Below, piece after piece: positions 52,378 to 61,775 of a stretch of 64,000 nt of DNA. This DNA comes from Cellulomonas fulva (GTDB lineage: Bacteria > Actinomycetota > Actinomycetes > Actinomycetales > Cellulomonadaceae), in contig NZ_JAHBOH010000001.1 of NCBI RefSeq assembly GCF_018531375.1, positions 992,001-1,056,000 on the forward strand. Reading direction: 5' to 3'. Made by a program: the position numbers and the translations under genes. Position 1 is the stretch's first letter. Each line of letters opens with the position of its first letter. The notes under the pieces were generated by a model. It made no database searches, was not told where the DNA came from, and worked only from the letters and a program-made list of their open reading frames with translations.

Positions 52378-53013
52378 TCAGAGGTCCGCGGGCCGCAGCA
52401 CCAGCGAGATGCCGTGCGCGATCTGCAGGTTGCCCTTGTTGAGGTCGAGCTTCGACGCCACCAGGAACGGGTCGAGGTCGGTGCGGTCCTGGTCCCGGAG
52501 CTGGACGAGCTTGAAGAAGCGCGACCAGACCGTCACGGTGATCGTGCCGCCCTGGGCGGTCGTGAGCCGCGCGCCGTTCGAGGCGAGGGCGGTGCGGGAG
52601 TCGATCGTCGCGCCGGGCACCACGTGGTAGAGCAGCACCTGCTCGACCGTGTCGACGCCCACGCCCGCCACGGCCGCCAGGACCTTGGCCTCCGAGTGGT
52701 ACCACCGGTGCGTCAGGTCGTACGCGAGCACCTGGAACGCCCGGTCGTTGGGCAGGAAGGCCGTCAGCGGGACGGTGCCGTCGGCGAGCACGGCCACCGG
52801 GCTGTCCGGCTTGGCCGCGAGCACCGCCGCCACGGCCTGGTCCAGGACGTCGAAGTCGTACCAGTTGCGGTCGAAGGTGTCCCCGTCGGCGGCGAGGACG
52901 CTCGCCAACGAGGTGGTGCCGGGCGCGGCGACGGCCGCGGGTGCGGCGGCGACGGCGGCGCCGGCCACGGCGAGCGCCGCGACCGAGGCGGCAAGAGTGC
53001 GACGGATCTTCAT
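52378..53013 (-). CDS. Secreted fasciclin-domain protein (MPT70-like)
   Basis: The 211-residue product has a signal peptide (1 to about 30) and one fasciclin domain, with LTAFLPNDRAFQVLAYDLTH and EQVLLYHVVPGATIDSR, the H1/H2 type patterns. ATG 53013 has GGGAG upstream. It lies downstream of an ECF sigma and anti-sigma pair; a promoter matching that before the first gene of the cluster precedes it. In mycobacteria, MPT70/MPT83 fasciclins are targets of SigK with RskA, so this gene is the likely output of the system. Confidence 0.9.
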   Translation of the reverse strand: MKIRRTLAASVAALAVAGAAVAAAPAAVAAPGTTSLASVLAADGDTFDRNWYDFDVLDQAVAAVLAAKPDSPVAVLADGTVPLTAFLPNDRAFQVLAYDLTHRWYHSEAKVLAAVAGVGVDTVEQVLLYHVVPGATIDSRTALASNGARLTTAQGGTITVTVWSRFFKLVQLRDQDRTDLDPFLVASKLDLNKGNLQIAHGISLVLRPADL

Positions 53014-53072
53014 CGATGTGCTCCCTTCGTCGACGGCCCGGAGGCCGGACACCCGATCGGCGTCACCCGGTA

Positions 53073-53101
53073 CTTCCGCCGCCCGGGCGCCGACGGATGC
53101 A
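53073..53101 (-). promoter_or_regulatory. ECF-type (SigK-like) promoter of the fasciclin gene
   Basis: On the minus strand TGCATCC, 16 bases, then CGGAAG. The same hexamers and spacing precede the DUF4397 gene. Mycobacterial SigK promoters use CCATCC and CCGAAT, which is close. The -10 is about 60 bases from the ATG. Confidence 0.65.
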
Positions 53102-53157
53102 GCCCGGGCGCCGGATCTTCGCGAATCGGGCGAGAGCGCGGCCGAGGGACCGGCGGG

Positions 53158-53928
53158 TCAGGAGCGCAGCGGACCGCGGACGATCGAGTCGCCCGAGTGC
53201 GCGGGGTCGCCGTCGAACACCTCCTGCGAGACGTCGACCACGGAGAACTCCGCGAGGTCCAGGCCCTCGGGGAGATCGAACCGACCCGAGGTGCCGTCGA
53301 GGGTGCCGACGCTCACGAGTCCGGAGACGTCCGGGCGCAGCAGCCAGACCTCGCGGAAGCCGCCCGCGGGCACGTCGTCGGCGAGGTCGACGACGAGCAC
53401 GCGGCGGCCCGAGGAGTCGGTCTCGACGAGCGCCTCCCCGAGGGCGTCCCATCCGGGCAGCGGCTCCAGCACCGCGGATGCCACGACGTCCCAGGCGGGC
53501 TGCCGCACGGCGGCCCAGGTCCCGACGCCGCCGACGACCACGCCCACGGCAGCCGCAGCGGCCACCCAGGTCCAGGCGCGGCGGCGCGGCGGCCTCAGGG
53601 GCACGACCGCGGCGGGCGCGCCGGGGTGCGGCGACGCGTCCTCGTCGCCCGCGCCCGGCAGCTCCGGGAGCGTGCGGTCCGCGAGCGCCAGCTCGTCGGC
53701 CACCGACTCCCAGACGTGGGCCGGCGGGGCGACGAGCGGTGCGGACGTGCGTGCGGCGAGCGCGACCTCGGACAGGGCCGCGACCTCGTCGGAGCACCGG
53801 GCGCAGACGGCGACGTGCTCCTGCTCGACGGCGGTCCCGGCGTCCTCGCCGAGCGCGAGGAGGGTCAGGGTCTCGTCGTCGACGTGCTGGTCGAGCTGGT
53901 GGTCGAGGTGCTGGTCATCCGGCGACAC
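53158..53928 (-). CDS. Anti-sigma factor with zinc-finger-like N-terminus (RskA-like)
   Basis: The 256-residue protein binds and holds an ECF sigma factor until a signal arrives. The cytoplasmic N-terminus holds [15 protein letters not shown], an H-x3-C-x2-C anti-sigma motif (about 47-55). A membrane helix (about 123-145) follows, and an outer C-terminal domain with [20 protein letters not shown] and [17 protein letters not shown], typical of RskA-type proteins. GTG 53928 has GGGAGG before it; an earlier GTG at 53949 is possible. It overlaps the sigma gene by 14 bases. Confidence 0.88.
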   Translation of the reverse strand: MSPDDQHLDHQLDQHVDDETLTLLALGEDAGTAVEQEHVAVCARCSDEVAALSEVALAARTSAPLVAPPAHVWESVADELALADRTLPELPGAGDEDASPHPGAPAAVVPLRPPRRRAWTWVAAAAAVGVVVGGVGTWAAVRQPAWDVVASAVLEPLPGWDALGEALVETDSSGRRVLVVDLADDVPAGGFREVWLLRPDVSGLVSVGTLDGTSGRFDLPEGLDLAEFSVVDVSQEVFDGDPAHSGDSIVRGPLRS

Positions 53929-54493
53929 CGTCCACCTCCCATCGGTCACGCAGGCGTGCCAGGCTGCGCCGCAGGTGGCTCTTCACGGTGCCCAGCGGCA
54001 GGTCCATTCTCGTCGCGATCTGGAGGTGGGTGAGGTCCTCGTAGAACGCGAGCCGCAGGATCTCGCGCTGCGGGTCGCCCAGGCGGTCCAGCTCGTCGCG
54101 GACGACCAGGCGCTGCACCACGCGCTCGTCGGACGCGTCCGCGACCTCGGGCGGCGCCTCCACCGCGGCGAGCACCCGGCGGTCGCGGGCGCGTCCCTCG
54201 TGCGCGTCGGCGATCGCGTGCTTGGCGATCCCGACGAGCCACGCGGGCAGGCGCGCCCGCGCCGGGTCGAACCGGTGCCGGCCGCGCCAGGCGTCCACGA
54301 ACACGAGCTGGGTCACCTCCTCGGCGTCCTGGGCCGATCCGAGCGAGCGCAGGGCGAGCGTGTGCACGAGCGACGCCCAGCGTGCGTACGACTCGCGGAA
54401 CGCCGCCTCGTCCCCTGCGGCGAACGCGCGGCCGAGCTCGTCGACGCCCTCGCCGTCGCGTGACGGCGCGGCGACGCGGTCAGCTGGCGTCAC
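53915..54493 (-). CDS. ECF sigma factor (SigK-like)
   Basis: A 192-residue RNA polymerase sigma factor with region 2 (about 20-85: [37 protein letters not shown]) and region 4 (about 125-185: [40 protein letters not shown]). GTG 54493 has AGGAG seven bases upstream. The overlap with an RskA-like anti-sigma gene and a downstream fasciclin gene points to a SigK-type system for envelope proteins. Matching promoter sequences at 53073 and 56176 suggest autoregulation. Confidence 0.9.
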   Translation of the reverse strand: MTPADRVAAPSRDGEGVDELGRAFAAGDEAAFRESYARWASLVHTLALRSLGSAQDAEEVTQLVFVDAWRGRHRFDPARARLPAWLVGIAKHAIADAHEGRARDRRVLAAVEAPPEVADASDERVVQRLVVRDELDRLGDPQREILRLAFYEDLTHLQIATRMDLPLGTVKSHLRRSLARLRDRWEVDGVAG

Positions 54494-54538
54494 GTGCGAC
54501 TCCTGTCGGGTGCCGGCGGGGGTGCGGCGCGCGGGCAC

Positions 54539-55285
54539 TCACCTCCCGACGGGTTCGGCGGTGAGCACCACGTTGTCGGAATAGTGCCCGATCTCGGCGT
54601 CCCACGCTCCTCCACAGGTGATGACGACGAGCTGCGCCGGACCCGTCCGGTCGAACCAGCTGCGCAGGGGTGCGTCGGTCTTGGGGACCTGCTCGACGCC
54701 GGTCACCGAGTACACGACGTCCCGGCCCGACGCCGTCGTGACCGTCAGCCGGCTCGCCTCCCGGACGTCCCGCAGCGCGACGAGCGGACCGAGGCCGGTC
54801 ACCGCGGAGTCGACGTGCGCGGCGAGCACCGCGTTGCCGGACGGCTGCCCGGGCGCGGGGCCGTACCGGTACCAGCCCGCCACGTCCGCCGCGGCGGGGA
54901 GCTCCATGGTCCCGTCCGGCGCGACCCCGACCGGGACCACCGCCATCGCGATGTCGCCCTCCGCGATCCGCAGCGCGACGGGCGGGTCGACGCGGGGCCG
55001 CGGGGGCGGGGTCGCGGTGCGCACCGGCACCGACGGCCGGGCATCGGGCCGAGCGGAGGGCGGCGCCGACGACCGGGCGGATGCCGCGGTCCCGGGCTCG
55101 GCACCGGCGCGCGCCGGTGCCGGTGCACCGGCGCCGCCGGCCGGCGTGACGTCAGCCGCGGGGGAGCAGGCTGACGCCACGCCGACGAGCGTGCCCACCA
55201 CGGCGACCGCGACGGCACCCCGGGCGACGCGGACCGCGCGCCGCGGCAGGTGCCCGCGCTGGTGCTGGGTGAGGTCCGGTCGCAT
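54539..55285 (-). CDS. Class F sortase
   Basis: A membrane-exported cysteine transpeptidase of 248 residues. The N-terminal signal (about 15-40) ends VASACS, possibly lipid-modified. A Pro/Ala-rich linker runs to about 105, followed by the sortase barrel with catalytic His in NAVLAAHVDS and Cys in LVVITCGGAWD. It starts three bases after the DUF4397 stop, so they are cotranscribed. Class F sortases attach surface proteins. No LPXTG-type motif is visible in this cluster; the DUF4397 protein ends with a helix and basic tail. Confidence 0.9.
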   Translation of the reverse strand: MRPDLTQHQRGHLPRRAVRVARGAVAVAVVGTLVGVASACSPAADVTPAGGAGAPAPARAGAEPGTAASARSSAPPSARPDARPSVPVRTATPPPRPRVDPPVALRIAEGDIAMAVVPVGVAPDGTMELPAAADVAGWYRYGPAPGQPSGNAVLAAHVDSAVTGLGPLVALRDVREASRLTVTTASGRDVVYSVTGVEQVPKTDAPLRSWFDRTGPAQLVVITCGGAWDAEIGHYSDNVVLTAEPVGR

Positions 55286-55288
55286 CGC

Positions 55289-56125
55289 TCAGCGACGCGC
55301 CGGGGACCGACGCACCGCCAGGCCCGTACCGAGGGCACCGGCGACGACGAGCGCGCCCGCCGCCCACAGCCACGGCGAGCCGCCCTGCGGCTCCGCGGCG
55401 AGCCCGAGCTCACCGGCCTGCACGCCCTCCGGGTCGCCGTGCAGCCCGTCGATGACCTGCGTCGCGAGCTGGAGGGTCGAGGGGTCGGCCGTGGCGTCAC
55501 CCCACGCGTACAGGATCGTGCTGGTGCCCTCCGCGACGTCGACGTCCGCCGGGCCCAGGAGCGCGGGCTCGGTGGTGCCGGCGGCCACGACGGACGCCGA
55601 GACGGTACCGGCCGGAAGGTCGAGGACCTTCTCCTGCGGGTTCTCGAGGCCGCTGATCACGGCGTCCCCGCCCGCGAGCACGTCCACGCCCGGCGCGGCC
55701 GCGACGTGCCGCACGGTGAGCCGGCCCTCGCCGGCCGCCGTGGCGGACACGTCGTTGGTGAACAGCGTGGCGGTGGGCTGGGCGTCGGCGTCCAGGTGCG
55801 CGACCGCGGTGTAGCTGCCGCCTGCCGCGAGGTCGAGGTCGACCGGGCCGATCGCCGGGTCGCTGTCGTCCGTGGCGTCGGCAGCGGTGATCGCCACCGA
55901 GTAGGTGCCCGCCGGGAGCTCGAGCGGACCGGCGAGGTCACCGGGCTCGAAGTCGTCGAGCGTCAGCTCCCCGTCGACCCAGACGTCCACGGTGAGGTCG
56001 GGGACGCCGTGCAGCACCGAGAGCTGCGCGTCACCCTCCGCGGCGGAGGCGGGGGTGGCGGCGAGTGCCAGCCCGAACGTGGCCAGTGCGATCGTCCCGC
56101 CGGCGGCGAGGTGTCGTGCGCGCAT
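55289..56125 (-). CDS. Surface DUF4397-domain protein
   Basis: The 278-residue protein has a signal peptide (1 to about 27), two DUF4397-type beta domains (about 29-135 and 136-230: LSVLHGVPDLTVDVWVDGEL; LTVRHVAAAPGVDVLAGGDA), and a C-terminal membrane helix (about 253-271) with a basic end RRSPARR. This is the shape of a wall- or membrane-anchored surface protein. ATG 56125 follows GGAGA. It is the first gene of the sortase, sigma and anti-sigma cluster. Confidence 0.87.
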   Translation of the reverse strand: MRARHLAAGGTIALATFGLALAATPASAAEGDAQLSVLHGVPDLTVDVWVDGELTLDDFEPGDLAGPLELPAGTYSVAITAADATDDSDPAIGPVDLDLAAGGSYTAVAHLDADAQPTATLFTNDVSATAAGEGRLTVRHVAAAPGVDVLAGGDAVISGLENPQEKVLDLPAGTVSASVVAAGTTEPALLGPADVDVAEGTSTILYAWGDATADPSTLQLATQVIDGLHGDPEGVQAGELGLAAEPQGGSPWLWAAGALVVAGALGTGLAVRRSPARR

Positions 56126-56175
56126 GATCGTCTCCTCTGCTGGGGTCCCGCACCGTGCGAGACGTCGTGCCCCTT

Positions 56176-56204
56176 CTTCCGCGGCAACCCCCGCGACGGA
56201 TGCA
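56176..56204 (-). promoter_or_regulatory. ECF-type (SigK-like) promoter of the DUF4397-sortase-sigma operon
   Basis: Minus-strand TGCATCC, 16-base spacer, then CGGAAG, identical in both boxes and spacing to the promoter before the fasciclin gene. It is about 50 bases from the DUF4397 start and would place the sigma gene under its own control. Confidence 0.65.
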
Positions 56205-56381
56205 GGCGACGACGAATCACTGCCCTGGTGCCGACCCGGCACGCCGACGACGGCACCGGACGACACCGCCAGCGCGGGCTCACGAAATCACCCATGCGCA
56301 GGTCAAGAGGAGGTAGACGAGCGGTTGTGCGCGCTGCGATGCTGGCCCGTTCGTCAACCGCCGACGAGGAGAGCAGGGGAC

Positions 56382-57527
56382 ATGGGCTTCGTGGACAAGC
56401 TGCGCGGGCAGCTCATCGACATCATCGAGTTCCTGGACGACAGCCGGGACACGATCGTCTGGCGGTTCCCCCGCCAGGGGAACGAGATCAAGAACCAGGC
56501 GCAGCTCGTGGTGCGCGAGGGGCAGGTCGCGGTCTTCGAGAGCGAGGGCCAGATCGCCGACGTGTTCGGCCCCGGTCGCTACGTCCTCGAGACCAAGAAC
56601 CTGCCGATCCTCACCACCCTCAAGGGCTGGAAGTACGGGTTCAGCTCTCCGTTCAAGGCGGAGGTGTACTTCGTCGCGACGCGTCAGTTCACCGACTTCA
56701 AGTGGGGCACGCAGCACCCGATCACGCTGCGCGACCCCGAGTTCGGGATGGTGCGGCTGCGCGCGTTCGGCACGTACGCGCTCAAGGTCAGCGACCCGGC
56801 GGCGATGCTGCGCCAGCTCGTCGGGACCGACTCGAACTTCCGGACCGACGAGATCGGGGAGTTCTTCCGGCAGAACATCATCGGCCACCTGGCGCCCGCG
56901 ATCGCGAGCTCGGGCATTGCGATGCTCGACCTCGCGGCCAACCAGCAGTCGCTCTCCGCCACGCTCGCTCCCGCGCTGTCCGCGGAGCTCGCCGAGTACG
57001 GCGTGACGATCCCGCGGTTCGTGATCGAGAACGTCTCCCTGCCGCCCGAGGTCGAGGCCGCGCTCGACAAGCGCACGCAGATGGGCGTGCTGGGCGACCT
57101 CGACCGGTACACCACGTTCCAGACCGCGACCGCGATCGGCGACGCCGCGAACAACCCCGGCGGCGCGGGCGAGGGGCTCGGGCTCGGCATGGGCATGGCG
57201 ATGGGGACGCAGATGGCGCAGTCGATCCAGGCCGCGCAGCAGTCGGCGCCCGCGGGTGCGCCGGCCGGCGGGCCCCCGCCGCTGCCGGTGACCGACGAGC
57301 TGTGGTTCTACGCCGCGGGCGGCACCCAGGCCGGGCCGGTGACGCCGGAGGCGCTGGCGCAGGAGGTCGGCAGCGGCACGGTCACGCGGGAGACCCTCGT
57401 CTGGAAGCAGGGCATGTCCGGGTGGACCGCCGCGGGCCAGGTGCCGGACCTGGCGTCGCTGTTCGCGGCCGTCCCGCCGCCTCTTCCCCCGACGAGCCAG
57501 CCGACGAACCCGTCCGCGGAGGCCTGA
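56382..57527 (+). CDS. SPFH-domain protein with C-terminal GYF_2 domain (YdjI-like)
   Basis: The 381-residue protein begins with an SPFH/band-7 like domain (about 20-260: NQAQLVVREGQVAVFESEGQ, GPGRYVLETKNLPILTTLKG). A Gly/Met/Gln-rich stretch follows, then a GYF_2 (DUF4339) domain (about 300-355: LWFYAAGGTQAGPVTPEALA, WKQGMSGWTAAGQV). It matches the 'virion core'/YdjI family. ATG 56382 has GAGGAGAG upstream. The next gene starts one base after its stop. In Bacillus the YdjFGHI group links an SPFH protein with a zinc-ribbon membrane protein and a PspA homologue; no PspA is visible here. Confidence 0.87.
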   Translation: MGFVDKLRGQLIDIIEFLDDSRDTIVWRFPRQGNEIKNQAQLVVREGQVAVFESEGQIADVFGPGRYVLETKNLPILTTLKGWKYGFSSPFKAEVYFVATRQFTDFKWGTQHPITLRDPEFGMVRLRAFGTYALKVSDPAAMLRQLVGTDSNFRTDEIGEFFRQNIIGHLAPAIASSGIAMLDLAANQQSLSATLAPALSAELAEYGVTIPRFVIENVSLPPEVEAALDKRTQMGVLGDLDRYTTFQTATAIGDAANNPGGAGEGLGLGMGMAMGTQMAQSIQAAQQSAPAGAPAGGPPPLPVTDELWFYAAGGTQAGPVTPEALAQEVGSGTVTRETLVWKQGMSGWTAAGQVPDLASLFAAVPPPLPPTSQPTNPSAEA

Positions 57528-57528
57528 C

Positions 57529-58620
57529 GTGTCCGACGAGACCGTCCCGCCGCCGCTGCCCGGTCACCCCACGGCGCCGGTGGTGTCCGGACGCTGCCCC
57601 GTGTGCGGGGCGGCGCTCGCGTACGGGGCGGGGCGGTCCGCGCTCGTCTGCGGGTCGTGCGGCAACCAGGTGCAGATCACGCACGACGAGCGCGACGCGG
57701 TCGACGAGCACTCGTACTCCCGGTGGCTCGCCGACCCGCACCGCTACGACGTGGCGACCCTCGGCGGCCAGGTGCTCACCTGCGAGGGCTGCGGCGCGAG
57801 CACCGAGACGAAGGACCTGGCCGGGAGCTGCCAGTTCTGCGGCGGCAACCTGGTCGCGTCCGTGCAGCCCGCGGGCGTGATCGCGCCGGAGGGCGTGCTG
57901 CCGTTCGTCGTGGACAGCGCGCAGGCGCGCGGGGAGTTCACGCGCTGGGTGCGCTCGCGGTGGTTCGCGCCCGGCGCGCTGAAGAAGGTGGGCGACACGG
58001 AGTCGATCCGGGGGACCTACCTGCCGCACTGGACGTTCGACGCCCGGACCACCACCGAGTACGTCGGCCAGCGCGGCGAGCACTACACCGAGAAGCAGGG
58101 CGACAACGAGGTGCGCAAGACGCGCTGGTGGCCCGCGGCCGGCACCGTGGACAACGTGTTCGACGACCTGCTGGTCCCCGCGTCGGCCACCCTGCCGCGC
58201 AACCGCGTGGACGACCTGGGCCCGTGGAACCTCTCGCTCGTGCAGCCGTACCGGCCGGAGTACCTGGTCGGGCACTCGGCGGTGCGCTACGACGCCGACC
58301 CGGACGCGGCGTTCCGGGAGGCCCAGCAGCAGATGGAGCGCGTGATCCGGCACGACGTCGAGGTGGACATCGGCGGCGACGAGCAGCGGATCCACCACCT
58401 CGACACCCGCTACGCGGACGTCATGTTCAAGCTGGTGCTGCTCCCGATCTGGATCGCGACCTTCATGTACGCGGGCCGGCAGTGGCAGGTGATGGTCAAC
58501 GCCAGCACGGGCGAGGTCGTCGGCGACCGGCCGTACAGCGTCCCCAAGATCGTCGCGGCCTCGATCGCCGGCCTCGTCGTCCTGGCGGTCACGATCTGGG
58601 TCTTCACCCGCTCGTCGTAA
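57529..58620 (+). CDS. Zinc-ribbon membrane protein (YdjG-like)
   Basis: The 363-residue protein has two zinc ribbons near the N-terminus (CPVC and CGSC at about 23-45, then CEGCG and CQFCGG at about 85-105). A soluble middle with TYLPHWTFDARTTTEYVGQR precedes two membrane helices at about 305-325 and 336-357. This layout fits the TFIIB-type zinc-ribbon partner of YdjI-like SPFH proteins. GTG 57529 has GGAGG in the end of the upstream gene, so the two are coupled. A membrane-integrity role is inferred from the Bacillus group. Confidence 0.85.
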   Translation: MSDETVPPPLPGHPTAPVVSGRCPVCGAALAYGAGRSALVCGSCGNQVQITHDERDAVDEHSYSRWLADPHRYDVATLGGQVLTCEGCGASTETKDLAGSCQFCGGNLVASVQPAGVIAPEGVLPFVVDSAQARGEFTRWVRSRWFAPGALKKVGDTESIRGTYLPHWTFDARTTTEYVGQRGEHYTEKQGDNEVRKTRWWPAAGTVDNVFDDLLVPASATLPRNRVDDLGPWNLSLVQPYRPEYLVGHSAVRYDADPDAAFREAQQQMERVIRHDVEVDIGGDEQRIHHLDTRYADVMFKLVLLPIWIATFMYAGRQWQVMVNASTGEVVGDRPYSVPKIVAASIAGLVVLAVTIWVFTRSS

Positions 58621-58654
58621 CCCCACCTGCCCGCGTCCCACCCCCCGCCAGCCC

Positions 58655-58722
58655 CGAGATCGTCACTCCGGGGCGAGAGCGCGGGTGCGGCGCGCGTTCT
58701 CGCGCGCGGTCGACGAGGTCGC
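58655..58722. repeat. Long imperfect palindromic repeat, copy 2
   Basis: This copy shares with 22755-22815 the TCGTCACT arm, the GCGAGAGCGCGGG inner arm and the TGCGG loop in the same orientation. The other arm is CGCGCGTTCTCGC with one G-T change. It lies between the convergent YdjG-like and xyloglucanase genes. Confidence 0.75.
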
Positions 58723-58740
58723 GGGCGGGGTGGGAACGAC

Positions 58741-58782
58741 GACGGGGGTGCGAGGGGTGTCCGCGTCCCTCGCACCCCCGTC
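58741..58782. terminator. Bidirectional terminator hairpin
   Basis: A perfect 16-base-pair stem (58741-58756 with 58767-58782) encloses a ten-base loop. It stands between the convergent YdjG-like and xyloglucanase genes, next to the palindromic repeat. It is the strongest stem seen in the window. Confidence 0.8.
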
Positions 58783-58869
58783 CGGCCGGGATCGAGCCGG
58801 CCGTGGGGTGGCTCACGGCGTCAGGCCACGCCGCGAGCCACGTCTGTCACCTCATGACGGCTGCCACCG

Positions 58870-61680
58870 TCACGAGACGCTGCACGTCGCGCCGTTGAGC
58901 GCGAAGGCCGTCGGCCGCGGGTTCGAGCCCGTGAACCCGCCGTTGAAGCCCAGCTCCACCGTGCCGCCCGCGGCGATCGTGCCGTTCCACGGGGCGTTGG
59001 TGATCGTCACGGCCTGGCCCGACTGGCTGAACGTGCCCGACCAGCCGTTGGTGACCTGCTGGTTGCCCGGGAACGAGAACTTCAGCGACCACGAGCCGAG
59101 CGCCGCGGTGCCGGTGTTCTTGATCTTCACCGACGCCGTGAACCCGTTCGGCCAGTCGTTGGTCGAGTACGTCACCGCGCACCCGCCCGCGGGCGGGGTC
59201 GTGGGCGACACCGTGGGCGTGGGCGTGGGCGTGGGCGTGGGCGTCGGGGTGGGCGTGGGAGTCGGTGTCGGGGTGGGCGTGGGCGTGGGCGTCGGGGTGG
59301 GCGTCGGTGTCGGGGTTGGCGTCGGCGGGACCGTGGGCGTCGTGCCCGTGCTCCCGACGACGATGCCGCGGCCGTTCGTGCCCACGTAGACCCGGCCGAA
59401 CACGTCCGGGTCGCCCGTGATGGCGGAGCCGGTCCAGGCGTACTGGTGCTCGTCGTCGTTGATCCGCGTCCACGTGCTGCCGCCGTCGATCGAGCGGAAG
59501 AACCCGCGGACGCCGTTGTACTCCGACGTCGAGTAGATCGCCGGGTACGTCGCGCCCGGAGCGGCCTTGCCGAAGCCCACGGCGCCGCCGTCGGTGAAGC
59601 CGGCGAGCTTGGTGAACGTGGTGCCGTAGTCGGTCGAGCGGTACATGCCGTTCTCGGCGGCCAGCCAGACGTGGCCCGCCTTGCCCGGTACGGCGCCGAA
59701 CCGGACGTTGCCCTCGGCCGGGAAGCCGGTCGCGGCGGACCTGGTGAACGTCGCGCCGCCGTCCCTCGAGACGTAGAACGCGCCGGCCTGGTAGGCGTAG
59801 AACGCCTTGGCGTCCTCGCGGTCGGACTCGACCTGCGCCTGCGCGGGCACACCCGTCGCCGCCGTCCACGACGAGCCGAACGTCGTCGACCGGTGCACGC
59901 CGGTGCCCTCGGGCGACCAGACGATCGTCCCGCCGTCCGCCGACATCGCGACCGTCCCCGACTTCGTGACGCCCGCGGGCTCCTGCCCGGCCCACCACGA
60001 CGAGCCCGACGAGGTCGAGACGCCGATGTGGGACGCGACGGTGCCGTCGACCGCGTAGCCGACCCGCACCATCGTGGACGGGCTCTTCCCCGCGAAGTCC
60101 ACCGAGGACGTGCTGCCGTGGTACGGCTGCGTGAACTGCGACGCGGGCACCTTGGTGATGTCGGTGTGCACGAACCCGCCGATGTCGCCGAGGCCCGAGA
60201 CGAGCTCGACCGCTCCGGGCGGCGCCGCGAGGTCGAGCACCGCGGTCTCCTCGATGCCCTGGGCCCGGACGGTGAGGTCGATCTTCCCGCCCGTGTCCCA
60301 CGCCGTGAGGTTGTCGGTGCCGTAGACGGTCGCACCGGTGCCGTACATCATCCTGTTCGAGTCGAACGGGTCGATCTCGAGCGACTCGGTCATCCAGCCG
60401 AGCTTGACCGCGGGCTCGGGCGGCTGCGGCGCGGTGGCGCCGAACCCGAGCCACGGCGAGGCCGAGACGTCCTGCGTGTAGCGCAGCGTGCGGGAGGGGT
60501 AGCCGGCCCACTCCCAGATCGGCGACCACGTGGCCCCGCGGTCCTTCGAGCGGTAGAGGATGATGTCCGGCCACCAGGAGACCTGCGTCGCCACCATGAT
60601 CGTGTCCGGGTGCTGGCGGTCGATCGTCAGGCCGGAGTAGCCGTAGTAGAGGTCGGAGCTCGTGGAGGGGACCGGCGAGATCCGGGTCCACGCGCCGCTC
60701 GTCGTGTCGAGGCGCCAGACGTCACCCTTGCCGCCGTCGTACGGGCCGCCGGTGTCGCTCGTCGCGATGTAGAGCTGCTTGCCGACCTTGTCGAACACAC
60801 CCTTGTGCGGGAGGAAGCCCGTGGGCTGTCCCGGCACGCGCTGCCAGGTGACGCCCGCGTCGGTCGAGCGGTAGACGTTGTTCTCCTTGTCGGCGACGCC
60901 GACGTAGATCGTCCGGCTCCTGCTGCCGGCGGTGCCGCTCGTCGGGTCGAACGTGACCCAGACGACGCCCTGGTTGGAGGTCAGGTAGGAGTTGTCCGAG
61001 GTCGGGTCCTGCACGTAGGTGCCCGCGTTCGGGAAGCTCGTGACCTTGGCCCAGGTGGCGCCGTAGTCCGTCGAGCGCCACAGGCCGTTGCCGCTCTCGG
61101 CGCCGTAGTAGAGGACCCGGTTGTCGTTGGGGTCGATCTGCAGGCGCTCGCCCATGCCGCGGCCGGGCATGTTGCCGCCGACCTTGAACGGCAGGTCCGT
61201 CTGCTGCCAGGTCTCGCCGCGGTCGGTGGAGCGCAGGATCGCACCGTTCTGCGGGTCCCAGTCGTTGGTGTAGGTGCCCACGGCCGCGTACACCCGGTTC
61301 GGGTCGCGGGCGTCGGTGGCGAGCGAGAGCACGCCCGAGTGGGACCAGTCGTCCCAGCCGACGTGGTCGAGCAGCGGGACCCAGCGCCGGGTCGTCGTGT
61401 CGAGCCGGTACGCGCCCCCGATGTCGGTCCGGGCGTAGACGAGGCCCTTCTCGGCCTGGTTGTAGACGATGCCGGGGACGAAGCCGCCGCCGACGACCTC
61501 GACGTTGCCCCAGGTGTACCCCGCGGCGTCCGGCGCGTCGGCGGCGTCGGCGGTGTCGGCTGCGACGACGGCGACGCCCGTCGCGGCGAGGGCTGCCGCG
61601 ACCGCTCCCGCGGCCACACGCCGCGCGACCGAGGTCACGGGGCCGGGCCGGGGCGTCGCGAGCACGGACGGAACACGCAT
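58870..61680 (-). CDS. Secreted GH74 xyloglucanase with CBM2
   Basis: This endo-acting beta-glucanase cuts plant xyloglucan outside the cell. The 936 residues comprise a signal peptide (1 to about 47) and the GH74 two-propeller domain (about 50-775). Catalytic Asp are at 86 in [11 protein letters not shown] and 499 in GLGDIGGF. Asp-box repeats such as STDRGETWQ and [10 protein letters not shown] are present. A Pro-Thr linker (about 780-823) leads to a cellulose-binding CBM2 (about 832-936: [40 protein letters not shown]). ATG 61680 has GGAG upstream. A perfect LacI-type palindrome lies in the promoter region. Confidence 0.95.
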   Translation of the reverse strand: MRVPSVLATPRPGPVTSVARRVAAGAVAAALAATGVAVVAADTADAADAPDAAGYTWGNVEVVGGGFVPGIVYNQAEKGLVYARTDIGGAYRLDTTTRRWVPLLDHVGWDDWSHSGVLSLATDARDPNRVYAAVGTYTNDWDPQNGAILRSTDRGETWQQTDLPFKVGGNMPGRGMGERLQIDPNDNRVLYYGAESGNGLWRSTDYGATWAKVTSFPNAGTYVQDPTSDNSYLTSNQGVVWVTFDPTSGTAGSRSRTIYVGVADKENNVYRSTDAGVTWQRVPGQPTGFLPHKGVFDKVGKQLYIATSDTGGPYDGGKGDVWRLDTTSGAWTRISPVPSTSSDLYYGYSGLTIDRQHPDTIMVATQVSWWPDIILYRSKDRGATWSPIWEWAGYPSRTLRYTQDVSASPWLGFGATAPQPPEPAVKLGWMTESLEIDPFDSNRMMYGTGATVYGTDNLTAWDTGGKIDLTVRAQGIEETAVLDLAAPPGAVELVSGLGDIGGFVHTDITKVPASQFTQPYHGSTSSVDFAGKSPSTMVRVGYAVDGTVASHIGVSTSSGSSWWAGQEPAGVTKSGTVAMSADGGTIVWSPEGTGVHRSTTFGSSWTAATGVPAQAQVESDREDAKAFYAYQAGAFYVSRDGGATFTRSAATGFPAEGNVRFGAVPGKAGHVWLAAENGMYRSTDYGTTFTKLAGFTDGGAVGFGKAAPGATYPAIYSTSEYNGVRGFFRSIDGGSTWTRINDDEHQYAWTGSAITGDPDVFGRVYVGTNGRGIVVGSTGTTPTVPPTPTPTPTPTPTPTPTPTPTPTPTPTPTPTPTPTPTPTVSPTTPPAGGCAVTYSTNDWPNGFTASVKIKNTGTAALGSWSLKFSFPGNQQVTNGWSGTFSQSGQAVTITNAPWNGTIAAGGTVELGFNGGFTGSNPRPTAFALNGATCSVS
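59212..59340. repeat. Pro-Thr linker tandem repeat in the xyloglucanase gene
   Basis: About 20 near-identical six-base units (GGGCGT, GGCGTG on the plus strand) encode the Pro-Thr linker on the minus strand. The plus strand reads Val-Gly repeats, which is an artefact. Copy number could vary by slippage. Confidence 0.85.
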
Positions 61681-61775
61681 CCGCTCACTCCTTCGTGGCG
61701 TGGTGTGACCCCGCCGGGGAGGCCGCGGCGGGGGAGCCGGGCCCCGGGAGGGCGGCGCGGCACGCGCGACGCTAA

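Noticed and set aside
58685-59389. Plus-strand ORF with a long Val-Gly repeat
   Set aside because: It is the antisense of the Pro-Thr linker and CBM2 of the xyloglucanase; the repeat and codon bias belong to the minus strand.
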